Source of the DNA: Sporosarcina psychrophila
GTDB lineage: Bacteria; Bacillota; Bacilli; Bacillales_A; Planococcaceae
Reading direction: 5' to 3'
Length of the DNA stretch: 64,000 nucleotides
Assembly (NCBI RefSeq): GCF_001590685.1
Contig: NZ_CP014616.1
Span: forward strand, 483,501-547,500
The position numbers and the translations under genes were made by a program. The notes beneath the pieces were generated by a model that did not search any database, was not told where the DNA came from, and saw only the letters and a program-made list of their open reading frames with translations. Shown here piece by piece: positions 7,758 through 16,113 of this stretch (positions within the stretch are counted from its first letter, which is position 1; each line of letters opens with the position of its first letter).

Positions 7758-8678
7758 ATGTCGAAACATCAATGGTATGAAGAACTTCAGAAAACAATTA
7801 CAACAGGTACATTATTAATTGACGAGTCACTATGTAAATACACGATGACAAAACTTGGAGGAGCTGCAGACCTTCTTGTCATACCTGGAACAATAGATGA
7901 AACAGAGGCGACAGTACGTTACGCATATAAAAATAATATTCCATTATTATTACTCGGAAACGGGTCGAATATGGTCGTCAGGGATGGCGGTGTAAGAGGA
8001 ATTGTCCTTCACTTGTCACAACTCAATACGATAAGGATTGAAGGATCACTTGTGCATGCCGAGGCGGGGGCACTAATCATTGACGTTTCAAAACGTGCGG
8101 CAGCGACTACACTGTCGGGTATCGAATTTGCCTGTGGAATTCCAGGCTCCATCGGGGGCGCAATGGCGATGAATGCCGGCGCGTATGGTGGGGAGATAAA
8201 AGATATAATTGTGCAGGCAACAGTGTTAACGAAAGCTGGAGAGCGGTTAGTTCTTTCAAAAGAACAACTTGAGCTCGGTTATAGGAAGAGTATTATATCG
8301 CAAGAGGGCTACTACGTTCTCTCGGCAGATTTCCAACTCGCACAAGGAGACCAGGGTGTCATTGATGGGAAGGTAGCAGACTTAACCTTCCAGCGTGAAT
8401 CAAAGCAACCGCTTGAGTATCCATCGGCCGGAAGTGTGTTCAAACGACCACCGGGCTATTTTGCGGGCAAACTTATTCAAGACTGCGGTCTTCAGGGAAA
8501 AGGGCATGGCGGAGCAGAAGTTTCATTGAAGCATGCTGGTTTTATCGTCAATAAAGATAATGCGACCGCATCCGATTACATTCAGACAATTAACATGGTG
8601 AAAGCGGAAGTGAAAAAAGTATTCGGCGTTGAACTGGAACTTGAAGTGAAAATCGTCGGCGAAGAAATAACGGAATAA
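7758..8678 (+). CDS. murB: UDP-N-acetylenolpyruvoylglucosamine reductase MurB
   Basis: About 306 residues. It makes UDP-MurNAc by NADPH reduction of the enolpyruvyl ether, the second committed step of peptidoglycan precursor synthesis, in the cytoplasm. The FAD domain shows LLGNGSNMVVRDGG and the segment GIPGSIGGAMAMNAGAYGGE. The catalytic Ser region reads YPSAGSVFKRP, and the form is the shorter Gram-positive type. Starts at ATG 7752, TTG 7755 and ATG 7758 are in frame; AAGGA at 7743-7747 is too near 7752, so I chose 7758. It is monocistronic with a terminator, away from other mur genes. Confidence 0.95.
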   Translation: MSKHQWYEELQKTITTGTLLIDESLCKYTMTKLGGAADLLVIPGTIDETEATVRYAYKNNIPLLLLGNGSNMVVRDGGVRGIVLHLSQLNTIRIEGSLVHAEAGALIIDVSKRAAATTLSGIEFACGIPGSIGGAMAMNAGAYGGEIKDIIVQATVLTKAGERLVLSKEQLELGYRKSIISQEGYYVLSADFQLAQGDQGVIDGKVADLTFQRESKQPLEYPSAGSVFKRPPGYFAGKLIQDCGLQGKGHGGAEVSLKHAGFIVNKDNATASDYIQTINMVKAEVKKVFGVELELEVKIVGEEITE

Positions 8679-8679
8679 C

Positions 8680-8717
8680 AAAAAGCGGATGACCCATGAT
8701 TGGGCTATCCGCTTTTT
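8680..8717 (+). terminator. Intrinsic terminator of murB
   Basis: Stem AAAAGCGGATGACCCA / TGGGCTATCCGCTTTTTT with a 4-nt loop, starting immediately after the stop codon. Confidence 0.88.
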
Positions 8718-8751
8718 TGTTTTTTTAGGAAACTATATGTTTTTTGACGTA

Positions 8752-8899
8752 GAGCAGTGTTTAGGCTCCAGGCATCAATCTCAACACAAAGTCGCAAATT
8801 TAGACTGTCTTCTTTGAGTTTCAGTCCTTTATTTAAAGGCAGAGATCGCCTTTTTCTCCAGCGCTTGTTGGGGTTAAAAGGCGCCTTGCGCTTTTCTTA
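8752..8899. repeat. Dispersed intergenic repeat, diverged copy
   Basis: Family ends are present (GTTTAGGCTCCAGGC on the left; AGGCGCCTTGCGCTTTTCTTA on the right), with a diverged middle that still has AAAGGCAGAGATCGCCTTT. On the minus strand it begins one base after the stop codon of the adjacent Usp-like gene. Confidence 0.7.
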
Positions 8900-9574
8900 T
8901 CATCTGGCGTTTTTACAAGAGAGCAGTGCAGGGTCGGTTACTTGGTCGTCTGTAATGTGCACTTGGCACATTTTATTGTTACTCATGAATTTGAAGATCC
9001 CATTGTTGAAGTCAGTTCCAACTTCTTTGAAGAAAATACCTTCAAAGCGAACTTCTTTTGAAAGCGTGAAGTTGACGCGGAAACCGTTACTGTCTTCGAC
9101 TAAGTAGGCACGTACGCCTTTTTCGAACATGCCGTCAATCTCGTCTCTGATGGCGCGATCGACAGAAACGACATGGAAGTCAACGAATGTGATTTCTCGT
9201 AACAATACGTTCATGAACGAACCTTTAGTAATCTCTTCCCATCTACTCTGAGCAGTTTGCCCAAGAATGATTTGGGTAATGTTATGTGTATGAGCTACTT
9301 CCTTAATAACTTTTGCGGAAGTACGTTTTTCATTATCCCGGATTATGAAATCTTCTACTTCGAGTTCTTCAGCGAGTTCTTTCCAACGATCGATATATTC
9401 GGATTTTTCCGCGTCAAATTCATCATAAGGAAGCGGGTCCACTGTTAAAATATACATTGGACAATCCATGATCGTTGCAATTTTATGTCCGCGCCTAATG
9501 AGACGCTCACCATTTGGACCGTAGTAGACACAAACGAGAATACTCTCGTCCATACGACCTTTTACTTTGCCCAT
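8900..9574 (-). CDS. Orphan KdpD-type universal stress domain protein
   Basis: About 224 residues. The first 150 match the Usp-like domain of KdpD sensor kinases: ESILVCVYYGPNGERLIRRG, then the nucleotide-loop-like IILGQTAQSRWEEITKGSF. There is no KdpD N-terminal P-loop domain, no transmembrane helices and no kinase domain. The last 70 residues are unrecognised. Nucleotide or c-di-AMP binding is possible by analogy but not shown, and no kdp genes are nearby. ATG 9574 is chosen because AAGAGGTGA lies 8 bases ahead; a GTG 12 bases further upstream overlaps that site. The 3' end abuts a repeat element. Confidence 0.7.
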   Translation of the reverse strand: MGKVKGRMDESILVCVYYGPNGERLIRRGHKIATIMDCPMYILTVDPLPYDEFDAEKSEYIDRWKELAEELEVEDFIIRDNEKRTSAKVIKEVAHTHNITQIILGQTAQSRWEEITKGSFMNVLLREITFVDFHVVSVDRAIRDEIDGMFEKGVRAYLVEDSNGFRVNFTLSKEVRFEGIFFKEVGTDFNNGIFKFMSNNKMCQVHITDDQVTDPALLSCKNAR

Positions 9575-9934
9575 GACGGTAGTCACCTCTTAATTATATT
9601 TTGGTTAGTCGAATTCATGTTAGAAGTTTAGTACTGATTGAAAACCAAACAATTATATATGAAAATGAACGATTTGACAAGATGCGAATGCTTCAAAGTG
9701 CTAAGAGTATGGTAATAGTGTATAATTTATTGTGTAATCTCTTTGAGCTTCCCCTAATACTATTATCTATAGCTCCCTATTATCCCGCCAGTCACGCTGA
9801 AGGTCAAGTTTGCCCAATATAATAATGAGTTTTACAAGTAATACATAATATGGATTGTGTATTTCTGTAGATTTTCAGGTGGTTTATTACAACTGTTTTA
9901 AAAGGTAAGAAGGTACAAATTTTTCTACATGGGC
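9575..9934. other. AT-rich intergenic region, no gene seen
   Basis: About 360 bp between the Usp-like gene and the repeat before the mrp operon. A 73-codon frame at 9601-9822 has no ribosome site or motif and I do not accept it. TATAAT-like words occur without convincing -35 partners. Confidence 0.5.
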
Positions 9935-10083
9935 CGATGTCTAGACTTCAGACTTCCTTCCATTAGCCTCGGTCTGGCTGAAAAGGCTTAGCACGCCTTT
10001 ATCTTCAAGATTACCAGTAGGGAGGGTCCGAACTTAATCCCTTCTACTTATCGGGGCTAAACCGCGCCTTGCGCTTTTCTTAA
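9935..10083. repeat. Dispersed intergenic repeat, diverged copy upstream of mrp
   Basis: Starts GATGTCTAGACTTCAGAC and ends CGCGCCTTGCGCTTTTCTTA, with the internal CTTATCGGGGCTAA seen in other copies. It lies just upstream of mrpA, so this copy is 5' rather than 3' of its neighbour. Confidence 0.7.
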
Positions 10084-10108
10084 TCTGTTTAGTATTGGAG
10101 GTTTGCAT

Positions 10109-12520
10109 TTGTTGGCGATAACGATAGCTATTTTTATCCCGTTTTTGGCTGCTCTACTCGTCCCGTTCATTTATAAGAGGGTGCGCAGTCGCAATATCGG
10201 GTGGTTTGTCATGTCCGTTCCACTCGTCCTATTCATATATCTTGCCAGTTTCATTCCCGCGATTGCAGGAGGGAAAACATATATACATACGATTAAATGG
10301 ATTGATTCTGCTGGGATCAATTTTACGACGTATCTAGATGGTCTCAGTATGATTTTTGGCCTTTTAATTACTGGGGTAGGGAGCCTCGTAATTCTCTATT
10401 CCATATATTATTTGTCTGAACGCGAAGCATTAGGGCGTTTTTACGTTTATCTTTTGATGTTCATGGGCTCGATGCTTGGAGTAATATTCTCGGACAACTT
10501 AATGGTGCTATATGTTTTTTGGGAATTGACGAGTATTTCGTCGTTTCTTTTAATCGCATTTTGGTACCACCGCAAAAAGTCTAGGTATGGTGCACAAAAA
10601 TCAATGCTCATCACTGTATCTGGCGGAGTAGGGATGCTTGTTGGTTTTATCATGTTGCATACAATGACTGGGTCGTTCAGTGTGCGCGAAATCATTGCAA
10701 CAATTGGTCAGTATACAAATGAAAGTTTGTTTTTACCGGCAATGCTACTCGTTTTGCTTGGTGCATTTACGAAGTCAGCCCAGTTTCCATTCCACATCTG
10801 GCTACCAGATGCCATGGAAGCGCCGACACCGGTCAGTGCTTATTTACATTCCGCGACAATGGTTAAGGCAGGGATTTACCTTGTCGCACGCTTCACACCT
10901 GTATTTGGTGGGGAAGCGGTGTGGTTTTATACAGTTACTGGCGTGGGGATATTTACATTGTTCTGGGGATCCGTCAATGCGGTGCGGCAAACGGATCTGA
11001 AGGCATTGCTCGCCTACTCAACAATTAGTCAACTGGGTCTGATCATGAGCCTCTTCGGACTTGGTTCAGCGGCGCTTAACGAAGGCTACAGCGCGGACTC
11101 AGTTATTTATACACAGGCGACATTTGCCGCTTTGTTCCATCTTATTAACCATTCAACGTTCAAAGGTGCTCTCTTTATGGTCGTTGGTATTGTCGATCAT
11201 CAAGTTGGAACGCGAGATATTCGTAGACTTGGCGGACTGATGTCACTCATGCCCGTGACGTTTACAATCGCTGTTATCGGCAGTTTTTCGATGGCAGGAT
11301 TACCGCCGTTTAACGGTTTCCTTAGTAAGGAAATGTTTTTCGAATCCGTACTGAATGTGCGTAATCTCGACATTTTCGCAATGGGGCCGCTGATGGGAAG
11401 CTTATTGCCTGTTGTGGCTTGGATTGCAAGCGTGTTGACATTCGTTTATAGCATGATTATCGTTTTTCAGACATTTCTTGGGAAACATCAACCGGACCGT
11501 CTTGATAGAAAAGCATTTGAAGCGCCAGTTGGGATGCTGATTGCTCCGTCGATTCTGGCACTGTTCGTTGTAGGTATTTTCTTCTTCCCGAATGTAGTCG
11601 GAAAGTATTTGTTAAAGCCTGCAATGGCTTCGGTTTTACCTCCGTTTGAAGGTGCGGAAGGCCTTGTCCCGCATATAACTGCTTGGCATGGTTTTAATGG
11701 AGCTATCATGATGACAATTGGTGTTATCGTAGTGGGCGCGTTGCTATACTTCTTCCTTCGTTATTGGCGCGGGGTTTACTCGCTTGCACCTATGCGCTGG
11801 AATCTCGATTCTATGTATAACGGCTTGTTGACGCAGGCGGAGAAAGCTTCATCTTTCTTGACTCGGACTTATATGACGGGATACCTTAGGGATTATCTTG
11901 CATATATATTTGTTTTTTTCATCCTAACTGTCGGTGGCGGCCTGTTATGGACCGGTGGGTTTTCAATCGATTTTTCTAACGATGCTCCCATTACGGTTAG
12001 CGAGTATATCATCATCTTCGTAATGATGGGTGCGAGTATTGCGATCATCTTTGTAAAATCACGTATGACGGCAATCCTGTTAAATGGTGTTCTCGGTTAT
12101 TCAATTGCTATTCTCTTTGTCGTGTTCCGGGCACCGGATTTGGCTTTGACACAAATTATCGTAGAAACCGTGACGACTGCGTTATTCCTCTTATGTTTCT
12201 ATTTCTTACCTGAATGGAGCAAGGAGAAATCGACAAGGTCATTAAAAGTTTTCAAAGGCATTATTGCCATTTCGGTAGGAACGGTTGTTACAGTTCTTGC
12301 ACTCGTCGTACAAGGCAATAAGATGTTCGAGTCGATTTCAGTATACTTTGAAGATGCTTATGAGTTGGCGGGAGGAAAGAATATCGTCAATACGATATTG
12401 GGTGACTTCCGGGCATTCGATACGATGCTCGAAGTAGTTGTACTTTTTATCGCCGGTATTGGCGTGTTTACATTGATTAAACTGAAGGCTGGAAAGGGGG
12501 ACGAGGACGTTGAAGATTAA
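10109..12520 (+). CDS. mrpA: Na+/H+ antiporter subunit A (MrpA)
   Basis: About 803 residues. It is the large NuoL-like subunit of the multi-subunit Mrp antiporter, which expels Na+ in exchange for protons and supports alkaline pH and salt tolerance. Many transmembrane helices are seen. The proton-pathway core includes FYVYLLMFMGSMLGVIFSDN (helix 4) and the lysine-rich region around APTPVSAYLHSATMVKAG. The C-terminal third carries an MrpB-like domain (SRMTAILLNGVLGYSIAILF), as usual for MrpA. Several TTG codons are possible starts; TTG 10109 is 7 bases after GGAGG. It is first of seven genes and overlaps mrpB by 11 bp. Confidence 0.95.
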   Translation: MLAITIAIFIPFLAALLVPFIYKRVRSRNIGWFVMSVPLVLFIYLASFIPAIAGGKTYIHTIKWIDSAGINFTTYLDGLSMIFGLLITGVGSLVILYSIYYLSEREALGRFYVYLLMFMGSMLGVIFSDNLMVLYVFWELTSISSFLLIAFWYHRKKSRYGAQKSMLITVSGGVGMLVGFIMLHTMTGSFSVREIIATIGQYTNESLFLPAMLLVLLGAFTKSAQFPFHIWLPDAMEAPTPVSAYLHSATMVKAGIYLVARFTPVFGGEAVWFYTVTGVGIFTLFWGSVNAVRQTDLKALLAYSTISQLGLIMSLFGLGSAALNEGYSADSVIYTQATFAALFHLINHSTFKGALFMVVGIVDHQVGTRDIRRLGGLMSLMPVTFTIAVIGSFSMAGLPPFNGFLSKEMFFESVLNVRNLDIFAMGPLMGSLLPVVAWIASVLTFVYSMIIVFQTFLGKHQPDRLDRKAFEAPVGMLIAPSILALFVVGIFFFPNVVGKYLLKPAMASVLPPFEGAEGLVPHITAWHGFNGAIMMTIGVIVVGALLYFFLRYWRGVYSLAPMRWNLDSMYNGLLTQAEKASSFLTRTYMTGYLRDYLAYIFVFFILTVGGGLLWTGGFSIDFSNDAPITVSEYIIIFVMMGASIAIIFVKSRMTAILLNGVLGYSIAILFVVFRAPDLALTQIIVETVTTALFLLCFYFLPEWSKEKSTRSLKVFKGIIAISVGTVVTVLALVVQGNKMFESISVYFEDAYELAGGKNIVNTILGDFRAFDTMLEVVVLFIAGIGVFTLIKLKAGKGDEDVED

Positions 12521-12932
12521 TGATGTCATTTTACAGACAGTAACGAAGATTGTTGTCTTCATCATTTTGACGTTCGGCGTGGAATTGTTCCTTTCCGGTC
12601 ATAATAATCCGGGAGGTGGATTCATTGGTGGTCTCGTCCTATCTTCCGCATTCGTTCTTCTCTATTTGGTGTTCGATATCGAAACAGTCCATAAGGGCAT
12701 CCCATTCGATTTCAAGAAGATTGCAGCGTTTGGTGTATTGCTTGCAGTCGGAACGGGTTTAGGATCAGTTCTATTCGGTGCTTCATTCCTTACACAGACG
12801 GCTAGTCATTTCAACTTGCCAGTGTTCGGGGAAACGGAATTAGCGACGGTCGTGCTGTTTGAGGCAGGGGTTGCACTGACTGTTGTCGGTGTTGTTGTAA
12901 CGATTATTTTAAGTATTAGTGAGGATGTGTAG
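12510..12932 (+). CDS. mrpB: Na+/H+ antiporter subunit B (MrpB)
   Basis: 140 residues with four predicted membrane helices and the family motif FLSGHNNPGGGFIGGL. It is an essential membrane subunit of the Mrp complex, contacting MrpA and MrpC. The TTG start at 12510 follows AAAGGGGG and overlaps mrpA by 11 bp, so translation is probably coupled. Confidence 0.95.
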   Translation: MKINDVILQTVTKIVVFIILTFGVELFLSGHNNPGGGFIGGLVLSSAFVLLYLVFDIETVHKGIPFDFKKIAAFGVLLAVGTGLGSVLFGASFLTQTASHFNLPVFGETELATVVLFEAGVALTVVGVVVTIILSISEDV

Positions 12933-12935
12933 CTG

Positions 12936-13274
12936 TTGGAAACGTTAATAACGATACTCGTTGGAGTCCTTGTAACGGTCGCTGTCTACTTGCTGCTATC
13001 TAAAAGTCTAGTTCGGGTCATTTTAGGGACGGCAATCCTGTCGCATGCTGTGCATTTGCTATTAATGACGATGGGCGGCTTGAAAAAAGGAGCAGTCCCA
13101 CTATTAGGTGAAAATGCGGAGAGCTACACGGATGCTCTTCCACAGGCACTTATCCTGACTGCAATAGTGATCAGTTTCGCAGTGACTTCCTTTTTACTGG
13201 TGCTTGCATATCGAACATACAAAGAGACTGGGTCGGACAATCTCGCTGCATTGAGAGGGTTCAAAGATGAATAA
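12936..13274 (+). CDS. mrpC: Na+/H+ antiporter subunit C (MrpC)
   Basis: 112 residues, a NuoK-like subunit with three membrane helices. The motif ILSHAVHLLLMTMGGLKKGAVPL is typical (seen in parts as SHAVHLLLMT and GAVPLLG). It starts with TTG 3 bp after mrpB and ends 8 bp inside mrpD. Confidence 0.94.
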   Translation: METLITILVGVLVTVAVYLLLSKSLVRVILGTAILSHAVHLLLMTMGGLKKGAVPLLGENAESYTDALPQALILTAIVISFAVTSFLLVLAYRTYKETGSDNLAALRGFKDE

Positions 13275-14751
13275 TATTATAGTTATGCCAATGATTATAC
13301 CTTTATTAACAGGGATTTTACTTGTATTTCTCCGGCCTTATGTGAAAGTTCAACGGGCGTTCAGTCTTGTTTCAATCGTAGCAACCGTAGCGATCAGTGT
13401 TTATATTTTGAACATGATTCAGGCGGACGGTATTTTACGGCTCGATTTCGGGGGCTGGTTGCCACCATACGGAATTTCATTTGTCGCAGATTCATTCTCT
13501 ATGCTACTTGTATTGACGACAGCGATTGTAACAGGAATCCTTCTAATTTATGCGTTCTCGTCGATTGGTCGAGCGCATGAGAATATGTTCTTTTATCCGT
13601 TCGTTTTTTTCCTGATTGCGGGCGTTAATGGTTCATTTCTAACGGGTGACTTGTTCAACTTATTCGTCTGTTTTGAAGTTATGCTTCTATCTTCTTATGT
13701 GCTCATAACACTTGGAGGCAGGAAAGTTCAACTCGTCGAATCAATTAAATACATAACTATAAATGTACTGTCATCGTGGTTTTTCCTCGTTGGAATCGCG
13801 TACTTATATGGTACGGTAGGTACGCTTAATATGGCACATCTATCAGTACGTATTGCAGAAGTCGGGCAAGGGCCGCTGTTGACAGTGATTAGCATTGTCT
13901 TCCTCATTGTATTTAGTTTGAAATCTGGACTACTTCTATATTTCTGGTTGCCAGGGTCATACAGTGCACCACCGACAGTAGTTGCGGCTTTGTTCGGTGC
14001 TTTGCTTACGAAAGTCGGTATCTATGCAATGTTCCGCGTGTTTACGCTCATTTTTTATCACGAGCCTGGTGTTACACATTTGATGATTGGCATTATGGCG
14101 GGAATCACGATGATTGGCGGTAGTATTGGTGCAATCGCCTACAATGATATCCGGAAGATTGTGTCCTATAACGTCGTCATTGCAGTAGGGTTTATACTCG
14201 TTGGCCTTGCTGTCTCGACAGAAGTGGCGATTCAAGGGTCTATTTATTATCTTATCCATGACATGATTATTAAAGCTTTGTTATTCCTTATCGCAGGGAC
14301 GATGATCTACTTAACTGGAACTGCAAGGATTGAAAATATGAGTGGGTTGATTCGCAATTATCCATTACTTGGGTGGCTGTTCTTCATCACAATGCTGTCA
14401 CTTGCGGGAATTCCGCCGCTTAGCGGGTTCATCGGAAAGGTGTACGTTGGCCAAGGGGCGATTGAGGCGGGTGCGTTCGTCTTGCTTGCAATCGCGTTCC
14501 TATCAAGTATTTTCGTTTTGTATTCACTTCTGCGGATTTTCCTAAACTGCTTTTGGGGCGAAACGATTATCAATGAAGATGACGATGTACCGCTTAAAAA
14601 AGGGATGCTTATTCCACTCGTCTTGTTTGGTGTACTGACAATTGCGCTGGGAGTTGGAGCAGAGGCGCTTGCGCCATACGTTTCAGATGCAGCCCGAACA
14701 CTGACAAATCCTGATATCTATATAGACGCGGTTTTGAATGACAACCGTTAA
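13267..14751 (+). CDS. mrpD: Na+/H+ antiporter subunit D (MrpD)
   Basis: 494 residues, an antiporter-type NuoN/M-like subunit with about 14 membrane helices. Conserved stretches include FNLFVCFEVMLLSSYVLITL with its membrane Glu, and LVFSLKSGLLLYFWLPGSY-type sequence around residue 220 with a key Lys. It overlaps mrpC by 8 bp and is followed by a 40-bp gap to mrpE, the longest inside the operon. Confidence 0.95.
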   Translation: MNNIIVMPMIIPLLTGILLVFLRPYVKVQRAFSLVSIVATVAISVYILNMIQADGILRLDFGGWLPPYGISFVADSFSMLLVLTTAIVTGILLIYAFSSIGRAHENMFFYPFVFFLIAGVNGSFLTGDLFNLFVCFEVMLLSSYVLITLGGRKVQLVESIKYITINVLSSWFFLVGIAYLYGTVGTLNMAHLSVRIAEVGQGPLLTVISIVFLIVFSLKSGLLLYFWLPGSYSAPPTVVAALFGALLTKVGIYAMFRVFTLIFYHEPGVTHLMIGIMAGITMIGGSIGAIAYNDIRKIVSYNVVIAVGFILVGLAVSTEVAIQGSIYYLIHDMIIKALLFLIAGTMIYLTGTARIENMSGLIRNYPLLGWLFFITMLSLAGIPPLSGFIGKVYVGQGAIEAGAFVLLAIAFLSSIFVLYSLLRIFLNCFWGETIINEDDDVPLKKGMLIPLVLFGVLTIALGVGAEALAPYVSDAARTLTNPDIYIDAVLNDNR

Positions 14752-14797
14752 TCGAAGACAATCCCGTCCAATGACCGAAAAGAAGAGGTGAATGCTA

Positions 14798-15280
14798 ATG
14801 CCAGCCCAGTTACTGTTGAATTTATTTATAGCTCTGCTCTGGATGCTCTTAATCGATGAGGATGAGCTAAAGTTTACGACTTTCTTTGCCGGCTTCCTGG
14901 TTGGGATAGGAATCATATTTTTCATGCATAGATTTTTCGGCACGCAATTCTACTTGCGCCGTTTGTATGCGACATTCAAGCTACTTTTCATCTTCATATC
15001 CGAATTGACCAAATCGAGCGTAGTTGTATTGAAACAAATACTTAGCCCAAAGCTGAAAATTAAACCGGGTATTTTTAAATATGAAACAGTCTTAGAGAGT
15101 GATTCAGAAGTGACGATGCTGTCGTTGCTTTTGACGCTGACCCCGGGGTCTGTCGTCATGGAAGTATCCCCTGAAGGAAATGTCCTGTTTATTCACGCGA
15201 TGGACGTCGAACAATCTCGCGATGGACTTTTGATGCAACTGCATAACTTTGAAAGAGCAATCATGGAGGTGACCCGCTGA
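14798..15280 (+). CDS. mrpE: Na+/H+ antiporter subunit E (MrpE)
   Basis: About 160 residues, with two or three N-terminal membrane helices and a cytosolic C-terminal domain typical of MrpE (LTLTPGSVVMEVS). ATG 14792 is also in frame, but the second ATG at 14798 is better spaced from AAGAGGTGA and gives the family-like start MPAQLLLNLFIALLWM. The stop codon overlaps the mrpF start (ATGA). Confidence 0.93.
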   Translation: MPAQLLLNLFIALLWMLLIDEDELKFTTFFAGFLVGIGIIFFMHRFFGTQFYLRRLYATFKLLFIFISELTKSSVVVLKQILSPKLKIKPGIFKYETVLESDSEVTMLSLLLTLTPGSVVMEVSPEGNVLFIHAMDVEQSRDGLLMQLHNFERAIMEVTR

Positions 15281-15564
15281 TGATTCAAGCAATGCTGACG
15301 ACTTCGCTCGTATTATTCTCAATAACGATTGCAATAGCTGTCATACGAATCATTCTCGGCCCTTCGATGCCGGACCGCGTTATCGGGCTCGATATGATTG
15401 GTGTAAACTTGATTGCTATGATAGCCGTAATTTCAGTGGTGATGAACACGAAAGCATTTTTAGAAGTCATTCTTATTTTGGGAATTCTATCGTTCATCGG
15501 TACAATTGCCTTCTCTAAATTCATCGAGAGGGGTGTTATCGTTGAACGTAAACACGATAGGTGA
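15280..15564 (+). CDS. mrpF: Na+/H+ antiporter subunit F (MrpF)
   Basis: 94 residues with three membrane helices; GPSMPDRVIGLDMIGVN is the family signature, including the conserved membrane Asp. The ATGA overlap with mrpE and the overlap with mrpG at its 3' end indicate coupled translation. Confidence 0.94.
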   Translation: MIQAMLTTSLVLFSITIAIAVIRIILGPSMPDRVIGLDMIGVNLIAMIAVISVVMNTKAFLEVILILGILSFIGTIAFSKFIERGVIVERKHDR

Positions 15565-15922
15565 ATTCGTAGGCGCATTTCTGATTTTAACAGGCGGAGT
15601 TGCGAGCGTAATCAGTGTCTTTGGATTGCTTCGGCTGCCTGATGTCTACACGAGATCTCATGCTGCGACGAAAAGTTCGACGCTCGCTGTTTTGCTAACC
15701 TTGTCAGGTGCTTTTATTTACTTTTTGTTCAGTCAACATTTCGTAAGTGTACGCCTTCTTTTGGGAATTGTGTTCGTCTTTCTAACTGCACCGGTTGCCG
15801 GACATTTGATCGTCCGAGCGGCTTACCGGTCGAATGTGAAGTTAGCGGATATTTCTACTGAGGATGAATTATATGAGGTTTTGCATAAGGATAAAATAGA
15901 AGAGGATGGGACCGGCCGTTAG
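15542..15922 (+). CDS. mrpG: Na+/H+ antiporter subunit G (MrpG)
   Basis: About 126 residues with three membrane helices and the family motif LRLPDVYTRSHAATKSSTL. The longest frame begins at 15506, but TTG 15542 is 8 bases after GAGAGGGG and gives the usual length for MrpG. It is the last gene of the operon, with a hairpin terminator overlapping its end. Confidence 0.93.
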   Translation: MNVNTIGEFVGAFLILTGGVASVISVFGLLRLPDVYTRSHAATKSSTLAVLLTLSGAFIYFLFSQHFVSVRLLLGIVFVFLTAPVAGHLIVRAAYRSNVKLADISTEDELYEVLHKDKIEEDGTGR

Positions 15923-15943
15923 TGGCTGTCCTATCCTTTTTTT
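15903..15943 (+). terminator. Terminator of the mrp operon
   Basis: Imperfect stem AGGATGGGACCGGCC / GGCTGTCCTATCCT followed by seven T. The left arm lies in the last codons of mrpG. Confidence 0.75.
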
Positions 15944-16113
15944 GTTGAGGGGATTTGGATGGATGATTGGTTGGGGTGTGTTTATGCTCGGTGTCGCGGA
16001 TATATAATCGGTTGTGTTGAGTTACCACTTTTGCCCTAAGGTTTGTTTGGAGAAAGAAGGAATATAAATGAAATAGTAGAATACCATTAAGGGAGATAGG
16101 GAAGGTGCGTGAA

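Noticed and set aside
9601..9822. 73-codon plus-strand ORF
   Set aside because: No ribosome site, no motif, composition of intergenic DNA.
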